NCBI GenBank assembly: GCA_016188105.1
Contig: JACPIL010000076.1
Coordinates: forward strand, 1 to 8,242
DNA from: Candidatus Woesearchaeota archaeon
GTDB taxonomy: Archaea; Nanobdellota; Nanobdellia; Woesearchaeales; GW2011-AR9
DNA length: 8,242 nucleotides
Direction of reading: 5' to 3'
The notes below the pieces were generated by a model. That model made no database searches. It was not told where the DNA came from and saw only the letters and a program-made list of their open reading frames with translations. The translations under genes were made by a program, and so were the position numbers. Below are positions 1 through 4,832 of the stretch, piece by piece. Each line of letters starts with the position of its first letter. Position 1 is the first letter of the stretch.

Positions 1-203
1 AATTGAGACCGAACTTGTTTGATGACTGAGATGTATGCTTTCGATTTTGGATTAAAGTTGAGGTACAGGGACTTCATCAATTTAGGTTCTTGCCGTAGGT
101 ATTTGCTAAGATGTTCTTCTACAAACTGATTATCAATACTTTGTAATTCTTTTTTCTTGGTAATTTCTTGTACTAAGCGGGCTATTTTTTCTTTCCCTAA
201 CAT
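1..203 (-). CDS. N-terminal fragment of an unidentified protein, possibly an FmrO/Rmt-like rRNA methyltransferase (runs off left edge)
   Basis: An open frame begins with ATG at 203-201 and has no stop to the window edge, giving 67 residues that begin MLGKEKIARLVQEITKK. The visible part is helical and charged (EKIARLVQEI, FVEEHLSKYL, SKAYISVIKQVRSQ). This resembles the short helical N-terminal domain that precedes the Rossmann methyltransferase domain in FmrO/Arm/Rmt-type 16S rRNA methyltransferases, which read roughly ILxSKKYRxLCPxTVRRIL then AARxRLHxxxGAY. The resemblance is from memory and the SAM-binding domain lies outside the window, so the product name is weak. The existence of the gene is well supported: a TATA box (TTTTTATA on this strand) is centred 26-27 nt upstream of the ATG, which suggests a leaderless mRNA. 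It is divergent from the signal peptidase gene. Confidence 0.6.
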   Translation of the reverse strand, partial: MLGKEKIARLVQEITKKKELQSIDNQFVEEHLSKYLRQEPKLMKSLYLNFNPKSKAYISVIKQVRSQ

Positions 204-225
204 ACTCTAGACAAATACTTCTGGT

Positions 226-233
226 TATAAAAA
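226..233 (-). promoter_or_regulatory. TATA box for the left-edge minus-strand gene
   Basis: On the minus strand this reads TTTTTATA, centred about 26.5 nt upstream of the ATG at 203. In archaea the TATA centre lies about 26 nt before transcription start, so start is predicted at the A of the ATG (leaderless). It abuts the oppositely oriented box at 236-243. Confidence 0.6.
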
Positions 234-235
234 GC

Positions 236-243
236 TTTTTAAA
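236..243 (+). promoter_or_regulatory. TATA box for the signal peptidase gene
   Basis: TTTTTAAA is centred about 25.5 nt upstream of the ATG at 265, so a leaderless transcript is predicted. It is followed by GCGGAAG, similar to the GGGGAAG that follows the TATA box of the TFS gene. The inverted element AAAAGCTTTTT joins it to the box used in the other direction. Confidence 0.6.
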
Positions 244-264
244 GCGGAAGAGAATGGATAAGCT

Positions 265-918
265 ATGGAAAAAAACTGGAAACATTCCATTAAGAAGGCT
301 TGGAATTTCTTCTGGCATGATGAATCTGTCACCAGCTGGGCGCTGAATGTAGTAGTGGCTTTTCTGTTGATACGGTTTATTTTTTACCCGGTCTTGGGGA
401 TAGTGTTAGGCACTAGTTTTCCTATTGTGGCAGTAGTCAGTGAAAGCATGGAGCATGGCTTGCATGATGGAAAACTGTGTCAGGGATATTTTGTTGAATT
501 CAAGGAATCATTTGATAATTATTGGGAAGTCTGTGGAAATTGGTACGAGGGACAGGGTATCAGTAAAGAGCAATTCGAAAGTTTCAGATTTAAGAACGGT
601 TTTGACAAAGGGGATGTAATTGTACTCTGGCGAGCAGATAGAGAGAATCTTCAAGTAGGAGAAATTTTGGTATTTCAAGCTAATAAAGCGCAGCCGATTA
701 TTCATCGTGTGGTTAAAGTTTGGCAGGAGAATGGAGAATATTATTACCAAACCAAAGGCGACCATAATGAAGACAGTATCGCTGGCGGCTTAGAAGAGAC
801 CAAGATTAGTGAAGAACGTATTTATGGTAAAGGGGTGCTGCGGCTGCCGTATTTAGGCTGGGTGAAGATATTGTTTGTGGATTTAGTAAGACCTTTAGGA
901 TGGGATATACAGCGGTAG
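265..918 (+). CDS. Archaeal signal peptidase I (S26B type, Ser/His/Asp)
   Basis: This 217-residue membrane endopeptidase should cleave signal peptides from proteins exported through Sec, on the outer face of the membrane. A short charged cytoplasmic N-terminus is followed by one hydrophobic segment at about residues 27-57 and then VVSESM, where Ser61 before Met62 is the expected nucleophile. GDVIVL at 116-121 is the usual box II-III strand. IHRVV has His147 in the position where bacterial LepB carries Lys, as in archaeal and ER (Sec11) enzymes. KGDHNED (164-170) supplies the conserved Asp region, with Asp166 and Asp170 as candidates. A second weakly hydrophobic stretch near 189-209 could be a C-terminal anchor. 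The odd part is about 50 residues, including Cys72 and Cys90, between SM and GDV, where classical enzymes have about ten. The start is fixed by the TATA spacing; an ATG at 254 is out of frame. Confidence 0.92.
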   Translation: MEKNWKHSIKKAWNFFWHDESVTSWALNVVVAFLLIRFIFYPVLGIVLGTSFPIVAVVSESMEHGLHDGKLCQGYFVEFKESFDNYWEVCGNWYEGQGISKEQFESFRFKNGFDKGDVIVLWRADRENLQVGEILVFQANKAQPIIHRVVKVWQENGEYYYQTKGDHNEDSIAGGLEETKISEERIYGKGVLRLPYLGWVKILFVDLVRPLGWDIQR

Positions 919-957
919 TTCTGATTTAAATGCAGATACATAGACTATACAGCGGTA
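906..957. repeat. Direct repeat TATACAGCGGTA, two copies 40 bp apart
   Basis: Identical 12-mers lie at 906-917, overlapping the last codons of the signal peptidase gene, and at 946-957, just before the TFS TATA box. Each is followed after 4-6 nt by ATTTAAA (924-930 and 962-968), so the unit looks like an imperfect tandem duplication of about 40 bp that copied a promoter-proximal block. Function is unknown. The second copy sits where a BRE or an upstream regulator would bind. Confidence 0.6.
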
Positions 958-960
958 AAG

Positions 961-968
961 TATTTAAA
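961..968 (+). promoter_or_regulatory. TATA box for TFS and the following gene
   Basis: TATTTAAA is centred about 30 nt upstream of the ATG at 995, predicting transcription start near 990 with a leader of about five nt. This placement would leave the upstream in-frame TTG at 983 outside the mRNA. The 12-mer GGAAGCTGATTT (971-982) lies between the box and the start and recurs in the ThyX promoter. Confidence 0.6.
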
Positions 969-994
969 GGGGAAGCTGATTTTTGCAATATAGA

Positions 995-1306
995 ATGTTC
1001 TGTCCAACATGCGGTTCAATATTAAGGCCCAAGGATAAGGCCGGTAAAAAGGTTCTTTTTTGCAGCTGCGGCTTTAGCAAAACGCCTGATGAAGAAACTG
1101 CTGAATTGCGAGAGAAAGTAAAAGGAGCTAAAAAAATAGAAGTGGTTGAGCAAATTGAAACTCATCCTAAGATTAAAACTTCCTGTCCTAAATGTGACAA
1201 TAAGATTGCCTATTACTGGACCCAGCAAACCCGTGGAGCAGACGAGCCTGAGACCAGATTCTTTAAGTGCACAAAGTGTAATTATACCTGGCGAGAGTAT
1301 GCGTGA
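995..1306 (+). CDS. tfs: Transcription factor S (TFIIS/RPB9-like RNA cleavage factor)
   Basis: This 103-residue protein should bind archaeal RNA polymerase and stimulate cleavage of backtracked RNA. It has two zinc ribbons. The N-terminal one is FCPTCG (Cys3, Cys6) with a second knuckle FCSCG near residues 23-25. The C-terminal TFIIS ribbon, about residues 64-95, has CPKCDN, the hairpin QQTRGADEPETRF and CTKCNYTW. The acidic pair Asp83-Glu84 at the hairpin tip is what TFIIS/TFS proteins insert into the polymerase active site, so this copy looks cleavage-competent. The N-terminal second knuckle is C-x-C rather than the usual C-x2-C, a small deviation. ATG 995 is chosen over TTG 983 because the family begins at the first zinc knuckle (MxFCPxCG) and the TATA spacing agrees. 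The stop overlaps the next start (TGATG), so the two genes are co-transcribed. Confidence 0.93.
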   Translation: MFCPTCGSILRPKDKAGKKVLFCSCGFSKTPDEETAELREKVKGAKKIEVVEQIETHPKIKTSCPKCDNKIAYYWTQQTRGADEPETRFFKCTKCNYTWREYA

Positions 1307-1812
1307 TGGCTACACCTGCTGAACTCTTAAAAAAAGTAGAAGACAACACTGAATTTAAGAGCTGGAAGAAAAAACATCAAGGAGGATATCTCTCTCATTT
1401 TTTTTGTCCAATTACAACTGACTGTGAATTGAAGAGTGACTGGGAAATCGGTTTTTATGATGCTGATTCGGGAAAGATGACTGTTTTTGCTTGTGGCGAG
1501 ATAGTGACAGTGAAAGAGAATGAAGATGATGTTTTCAAAAAACCAGAGCAGCAAGTAGAGGAGTTAGATATAAAATCAGTAAAAGTGCCTTTCCAAAAGG
1601 CAGTAGATGTATTCGCTGAGCATGTGGAGGAATTATTTCCTAAAGCAGGCAGAGGAGATGGTTTTGTGATCCTCCAGAATCTAGAAGGGAAATCACTTTG
1701 GAATTTTACTTTCATCACCAAAGCTCTTAAATTCATTAATATTAAGATCAATGCAGAAACCGGAGCGGTTGATTCTCACTTGAGCATGGATTTGATTGAC
1801 AGAGGACAGTAA
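1306..1812 (+). CDS. Conserved-looking hypothetical protein co-transcribed with TFS
   Basis: This 168-residue soluble protein has no signal peptide or membrane helix. I do not recognise a named family. The first part is a short helical start (PAELLKKVEDN, EFKSWKKK) followed by YLSHFFCP and a strand-rich segment, SDWEIGFYDADSGKMTVFAC. The C-terminal part, about residues 85-160, reads like a single PepSY-type fold: a helix (AVDVFAEHVEELFP), then strands VILQNL, WNFTFIT and FINIKINAETGAV. The pattern W-x-F-T-F-I-T ... IKINAETG matches the PepSY ending in which a strand leads into a D/NAxTG turn. That reading is inference. Cys34, Cys40 and Cys63 are present without CxxC spacing. ATG 1306 overlaps the TFS stop by one base; a GTG at 1303 directly before it is less likely. 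No separate promoter is visible, so it belongs to the TFS operon. Confidence 0.8.
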   Translation: MATPAELLKKVEDNTEFKSWKKKHQGGYLSHFFCPITTDCELKSDWEIGFYDADSGKMTVFACGEIVTVKENEDDVFKKPEQQVEELDIKSVKVPFQKAVDVFAEHVEELFPKAGRGDGFVILQNLEGKSLWNFTFITKALKFINIKINAETGAVDSHLSMDLIDRGQ

Positions 1813-1835
1813 CATTTTCAATAAATGAATTACAA

Positions 1836-1845
1836 TTTCTTTTTT
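1836..1845 (+). terminator. Oligo-T terminator after the TFS operon
   Basis: The tract TTTCTTTTTT begins 24 nt after the stop at 1812. Archaeal polymerase stops at such U-rich tracts without needing a hairpin. It lies before the promoter of the next gene, where a terminator would be expected. Confidence 0.5.
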
Positions 1846-1857
1846 CAAGCGTAACAA

Positions 1858-1882
1858 TTCTAACAGTAAATTTCTAACAGTA
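1858..1882. repeat. Direct repeat TTCTAACAGTA x2, candidate operator upstream of the mini-protein promoter
   Basis: Exact 11-mers lie at 1858-1868 and 1872-1882, 14 nt start to start, and a degraded third partial copy (TCAACAGT) lies at 1893-1900 directly before the TATA box at 1902. The position just upstream of a promoter is suitable for an activator or repressor site. No binding protein can be named. Confidence 0.45.
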
Positions 1883-1901
1883 TAGTTTCATATCAACAGT
1901 C

Positions 1902-1909
1902 TTTATATA
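1902..1909 (+). promoter_or_regulatory. TATA box for the 34-residue mini-protein gene
   Basis: TTTATATA is followed by a predicted transcription start near 1931-1932. The mRNA leader would be about 36 nt to ATG 1968 or about six nt to the in-frame ATG 1938. It is the best TATA match in the 1813-1967 gap. Confidence 0.55.
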
Positions 1910-1950
1910 CTTCAGAACTTTCTTTTTTCTACGATAGATGTTTGTAAAAA

Positions 1951-1957
1951 GAGGTGA
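1951..1957 (+). promoter_or_regulatory. Shine-Dalgarno site of the mini-protein gene
   Basis: GAGGTGA is a long match to the 3' end of 16S rRNA and lies 10 nt before ATG 1968. It favours that start over the in-frame ATG at 1938, which has no such site. The spacing is a little long. Confidence 0.55.
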
Positions 1958-1967
1958 TAGATCTTTT

Positions 1968-2072
1968 ATGTCTAAATCTACTGCTAAAAAAATTTCTTTT
2001 AAAGGACAGGCGAAGTGCAAGAAATTAGGAGATTTTTTTACAGAAGAAGAAAAAAAAGAAGAAAAAGATTAA
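1968..2072 (+). CDS. 34-residue Lys/Glu-rich mini-protein with a PIP-box-like LxxFF motif
   Basis: ATG at 1968 is preceded by a Shine-Dalgarno GAGGTGA and a TATA box, and the frame ends at TAA 2070-2072. The product has a basic front half (MSKSTAKKISFKGQAKCKK), then LGDFF, then an acidic/basic tail (TEEEKKEEKD). Its one distinctive element is LGDFF at residues 20-24, which matches the hydrophobic core (LxxFF) of PCNA-interacting peptides. The usual Gln three residues before the Leu is Cys17 here, so the match is partial. I do not recognise a family. A near-leaderless alternative from ATG 1938 would add ten residues (MFVKRGDRSF). The gene ends three bases from the convergent thymidylate kinase stop, and its A-rich tail acts as antisense oligo-T for that gene. 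It could be a noise ORF, but promoter, SD site and compact fit argue for a real gene. Confidence 0.55.
   Translation: MSKSTAKKISFKGQAKCKKLGDFFTEEEKKEEKD
2041..2069 (-). terminator. Oligo-T terminator of the thymidylate kinase gene inside the mini-protein tail
   Basis: Read on the minus strand, starting seven nt past the kinase stop, the sequence is a run of T-rich blocks containing CTTTTTCTTC followed by eight consecutive Ts. This is a strong archaeal-type U-tract terminator. The same bases on the plus strand encode the EEEKKEEK end of the mini-protein. Confidence 0.6.
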
Positions 2073-2075
2073 AGA

Positions 2076-2807
2076 TTATCTTAAGTGCTTCTGATAAAAT
2101 TCTCTAGCTTGCTGTTGTGAATGCTCAATGCTGACACCAGCATCCATATATACGATTGAAACTCCTAATGAGGCAAAGAGGTGTTTGAATTCGTCGCTTT
2201 CAAAACGTGGTTTAAGTTTGAGCTGAAAAGCCAAGTTTTCAAATTTACAGTTATCATCTTTATCACGCCCTTTACTGCGTTGCACTGCTTCTTCTACATC
2301 GGTAATCGTGGGAATAACCAAGAGATTCATAGGATAACCAGCACAGAAAGAATTTCCTGGAATGGCCATGATATCGGCAATGCTGAAATCTTTTCCTTGA
2401 TCTAGAGCGCTTTGCCGTTGATAGGTCACTGAAGAAGAAAAAGATCTGCTTTGATAGACGTCAATTCCTCGTTCGAGTGCAGGAAGCAAGAGCTGCTCAT
2501 AGAGAATATGCCTATCTAGAGCATACGCTTCGGCTACTGTCTGCGGAGAGTAAGAACGATCATTTTTAGCGATCAATTCGTTTCTGATATATCTTCCAGT
2601 TCCACAGAAGGTTGGTTCGGAAGTAATAAGAACATCAGCGTTGCCTACATCAGCTGGTGAGGGATGAAAGTCATGACTCTTCCAGAATTTATGAACATCG
2701 AATACTTTTTTCCCTTCTGTCTGTGCTTCTTCAACAAAAGTATCCAGAAAAACACCTTTTCCTACACCGTCTAATCCATCAACAACAACAAATCTACCTC
2801 TTTTCAT
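2076..2807 (-). CDS. tmk: Thymidylate kinase-like P-loop kinase
   Basis: This 243-residue cytosolic protein should phosphorylate dTMP to dTDP with ATP. The Walker A loop is GLDGVGKG (residues 11-18), in the usual TMPK place after strand RFVVVD. SEPTFCGTGRYIR (63-75) matches the TREPGGTxxGxxIR segment. AYALDRHILYEQLLLPALERG (95-114) matches the ADRxxHxxxxIxPALxxG helix. DVYQSRSFSSSVTYQ (117-130) matches the DRYxxSSxAYQ segment, but the Asp and Tyr of DRY are Ser; the Arg (121) is kept. A lid-like segment with Arg and Lys follows (SKGRDKDDNCKFE, 178-190). It is about 30 residues longer than typical TMPK, so a related dNMP kinase is possible. ATG 2807 is preferred to ATG 2810 because the GAGGTGG site lies four nt before it and only one nt before the other. 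It is divergent from the ThyX-like gene, which makes dTMP. Confidence 0.85.
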   Translation of the reverse strand: MKRGRFVVVDGLDGVGKGVFLDTFVEEAQTEGKKVFDVHKFWKSHDFHPSPADVGNADVLITSEPTFCGTGRYIRNELIAKNDRSYSPQTVAEAYALDRHILYEQLLLPALERGIDVYQSRSFSSSVTYQRQSALDQGKDFSIADIMAIPGNSFCAGYPMNLLVIPTITDVEEAVQRSKGRDKDDNCKFENLAFQLKLKPRFESDEFKHLFASLGVSIVYMDAGVSIEHSQQQAREFYQKHLR

Positions 2808-2811
2808 CATT

Positions 2812-2818
2812 CCACCTC
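2812..2818 (-). promoter_or_regulatory. Shine-Dalgarno site of the thymidylate kinase gene
   Basis: On the minus strand GAGGTGG ends four nt before ATG 2807 and one nt before ATG 2810, so it decides for the second Met. Together with the TATA box it gives a leader of about 12 nt. Confidence 0.65.
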
Positions 2819-2841
2819 TTAGGGAGAGAATTTTGTAATGG

Positions 2842-2849
2842 TATAAAAA
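2842..2849 (-). promoter_or_regulatory. TATA box of the thymidylate kinase gene
   Basis: It reads TTTTTATA on the minus strand. Its centre at 2845-2846 predicts transcription start near 2819-2820, just before the Shine-Dalgarno site. It shares the 2811-2920 intergenic region with the divergent ThyX promoter. Confidence 0.6.
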
Positions 2850-2890
2850 ATATTTGTATTGTCAAATGTAAGTGATCAAGAAGAATAATC

Positions 2891-2909
2891 TATTTAAGGA
2901 AGCTGATTT
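2891..2909 (+). promoter_or_regulatory. Leaderless promoter of the ThyX-like gene: TATTTAA followed by GGAAGCTGATTT
   Basis: TATTTAA (2891-2897) is centred about 26.5 nt upstream of ATG 2921, so transcription should begin at the start codon. The next 12 bases, 2898-2909, are identical to 971-982 in the TFS promoter and lie at nearly the same distance from the start codon (11 nt between, against 12). Confidence 0.6.
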
Positions 2910-2920
2910 GACGGATTTTT

Positions 2921-4594
2921 ATGTCAAAGTACATTTCTTTGAGGGAAGTTCCTGCAGAAACACTAGATAAACTGGGGAGATATTTCACTAATGTCGGTGG
3001 AGACACATTTGTTATACAAGGTTTACCCTCAGAATTGACCGGCGCATTATTAGCAAGATATTCCAGAGCAAAAACGGGAATACAGCTAACCCTTGTCAAT
3101 GAATTCTTAGATGAAAATGGTGAACCTTCTGCACAAAAGGGATCAGAATTAATGGATCGAGTATTGAATGCTTTTGGTGATGAGTCCGTTGGCGAATTAG
3201 AAGGAGCTCATGTTGGATTAGAGAATATTAGCCAATTGTTGACCAAAGAAATTGAAGATCGAAGGATTGGCGGATCGCCGATAGAACAATCGACAAGATA
3301 TGTAGTATATGACCAAAAAGATGACCAAGGGAAATGGAGATATCTACGTCCTAGAGAGATCATGGAAGCCGGTTTGGGACAGAGATACGAAGAAGTTAAT
3401 GATAAGGCCTTTGAAGTATATAGTGAAGGTGTAGGACTTTTACGGGATTATTTCAAGAAACATTTTCCACTAGATAAGTTCAAAATTGAAGTAGAACGAG
3501 ATGGGGAGAAAGTAAAAGTGGGAGAGAAAGGTTTACATAATGACGATGAAAGAAAAGCTTTCAGAGACGGCTATAATTTCACCATCCGCTGCGCAGCGTT
3601 AGACGTAGGTAGGTGTGTTTTGCCTTCCTCAGCTCTAACTCATATGGGTGTATTCGGAAACGGCAGATATTTTACAAATCTACTGAATCATCTTAAGAGC
3701 GGTGAGTTGGCAGAAGCTCGAGAGAGAGCAGAAGCATTGGAAGTGGAGTTGAATAAAGTTATTCCCACCTACATTAAACGAAACAAAGCTAATCCAAAAA
3801 AAGCAGAAATTAATCTGAATATGAAAACGTTAGCTGCTGAATTATTTAGGAGCCAAACCCCTTCAGATAACAAAGTAACGCTGCTCTCAGATGATTATTC
3901 CCATCTTACCCAAGTGGTTGCCGCCTGCTTATTTCCGTATACTAATCTTTCTTTAGCGCAAATATCGGGAATAGTTACGCTCTTATCTAAAGACCAGAGA
4001 GTGGAAATTCTAAAAACGTACGAAGGAGATCGGGAAAATAGGCGTGATAGGACCGGCAGGGGTTTTGAAGCAGGATATCCGTTAACATTTGATTTAGTTG
4101 GCGGGTTTGCTGAATATCGAGACTTAGAACGGCATAGGATACTTACCCAGCAACGGCAGGCTTTAACTACTGATTTTGGTTTCATTATTCCGCCAGAGAT
4201 GGGCGAGATCGGTTTAGAAGAGAAAGTGCAGGAAGTAGAAGGGATGATGCGCTCACTTAATCAAGATTTACGAAAAACTGGTTTAGGTGAAGCTGCACAA
4301 TATGCAACATTGTTTAACCACCGATTACGCTTTATGATGGGCATGAACTTGCGAGAATTACAGCATTTAGGTGAATTGCGGACCCAAAAAGCAGGACATT
4401 TCAGTTATCGAAGTATGGTTATGGAAATGGTTAGGCAAGTACATGCTCGAGATCCATGGGTTGAAGAAGCTGGAGCATTGAGGCTTGTCGATTTCTCCGA
4501 TCCAGATAATAAAATCGCGCGCGCAAATGAACAGTCAAAAATTGCTGGAAAAAATCTTGCAGCCGGCATTGATGGAAGCGCAGATTTAGAATGA
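2921..4594 (+). CDS. thyX: Two-domain ThyX-like flavin-dependent thymidylate synthase
   Basis: ThyX makes dTMP from dUMP using methylene-tetrahydrofolate, FAD and NAD(P)H. It is usually a homotetramer of 200-270-residue chains; this chain has 557 residues and contains two ThyX-like halves. First half (about 38-290): GAHVGLENISQLL, then RRIGGSPIEQSTRYV (114-128), where Ser124, Arg126 and Tyr127 match the end of the RHRx7S signature and the RHR itself is R-R-I. It continues with R231-CVLP and GVFGNGRYFTNLLNHL (243-258), equivalent to the ARxxLP and TxNxRxLxxFL segments. Second half (about 315-520): AEYRDLERHRILTQQRQA has a perfect RHR (404-406) but Ala414 at the Ser position. It then has FMMGMNLRELQHLGELR (471-487) and GHFSYRSMVMEM (492-503). 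The losses are complementary. The divergent thymidylate kinase supports a role in dTMP supply. It could be a composite enzyme or a repurposed ThyX paralogue. Confidence 0.85.
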   Translation: MSKYISLREVPAETLDKLGRYFTNVGGDTFVIQGLPSELTGALLARYSRAKTGIQLTLVNEFLDENGEPSAQKGSELMDRVLNAFGDESVGELEGAHVGLENISQLLTKEIEDRRIGGSPIEQSTRYVVYDQKDDQGKWRYLRPREIMEAGLGQRYEEVNDKAFEVYSEGVGLLRDYFKKHFPLDKFKIEVERDGEKVKVGEKGLHNDDERKAFRDGYNFTIRCAALDVGRCVLPSSALTHMGVFGNGRYFTNLLNHLKSGELAEARERAEALEVELNKVIPTYIKRNKANPKKAEINLNMKTLAAELFRSQTPSDNKVTLLSDDYSHLTQVVAACLFPYTNLSLAQISGIVTLLSKDQRVEILKTYEGDRENRRDRTGRGFEAGYPLTFDLVGGFAEYRDLERHRILTQQRQALTTDFGFIIPPEMGEIGLEEKVQEVEGMMRSLNQDLRKTGLGEAAQYATLFNHRLRFMMGMNLRELQHLGELRTQKAGHFSYRSMVMEMVRQVHARDPWVEEAGALRLVDFSDPDNKIARANEQSKIAGKNLAAGIDGSADLE

Positions 4595-4801
4595 TTATCG
4601 CGAACTTCTCTCTCCTTTCATCTCTAAATATTTCTTAGCGCTAAAAGGATAATGTTTGGCACTTTGCATCATTGCGTTAATAAGGATATTTTGTTGTGCG
4701 CCCCAATCGCTATCTGGATGTGTCCTACAATAGTTAGCCCAATACTCCACAAAAAGCAAACGAGCTTTTTTATTATCAGCGGAGGGTTTAATCCATTCCA
4801 T
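4595..4801 (-). CDS. 68-residue conserved-looking hypothetical protein
   Basis: This small soluble protein begins MEWIKPSADNKKARLLF and is rich in aromatic and charged residues: VEYWANYCRTHPDSDW (18-33), then QQNILINAMMQSAKHYPFSAKKYLEMKGE (37-64). The composition and helix-like spacing look like a real domain: EYWxxYxxxHPDxDWxxQQxxLIN followed by a SAKKYLxxK helix. I cannot assign a function. ATG 4801 is chosen over the adjacent ATG 4804 because a TTTTAATA box (4824-4831) is centred about 26-27 nt upstream of it, which predicts a leaderless message; the other start is one codon longer. It lies 31 nt after the DUF167 gene and may also be reached by read-through. Its stop abuts the stop of the ThyX-like gene on the other strand with no spacer. 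Confidence 0.72.
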   Translation of the reverse strand: MEWIKPSADNKKARLLFVEYWANYCRTHPDSDWGAQQNILINAMMQSAKHYPFSAKKYLEMKGERSSR

Positions 4802-4823
4802 CATTCAATCAGAAATACACTAC

Positions 4824-4831
4824 TATTAAAA
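4824..4831 (-). promoter_or_regulatory. Possible TATA box for the 68-residue protein gene
   Basis: It reads TTTTAATA on the minus strand, centred about 26-27 nt before ATG 4801. It sits in the short gap after the DUF167 stop, so it may be an internal promoter of the cluster. The match is moderate in AT-rich DNA. Confidence 0.4.
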
Positions 4832-4832
4832 T

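Noticed and set aside
234..244. AAAAGCTTTTT inverted sequence as a hairpin terminator or operator
   Set aside because: Better explained as two abutting TATA boxes for divergent leaderless genes, each centred about 26 nt from its ATG.
983..994. TTG at 983 as start of the TFS gene
   Set aside because: The family starts at MxFCPxCG, which fits ATG 995, and the TATA box at 961-968 predicts transcription start downstream of 983.
930..1025. 31-codon plus-strand ORF starting MQIHRLYSG between signal peptidase and TFS
   Set aside because: It overlaps the TFS coding region and promoter in another frame and has no Shine-Dalgarno site.
3895..4185. Minus-strand ORF of 96 residues inside the ThyX-like gene
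   Set aside because: Antisense shadow of well-recognised ThyX sequence; no promoter and no recognisable domain.
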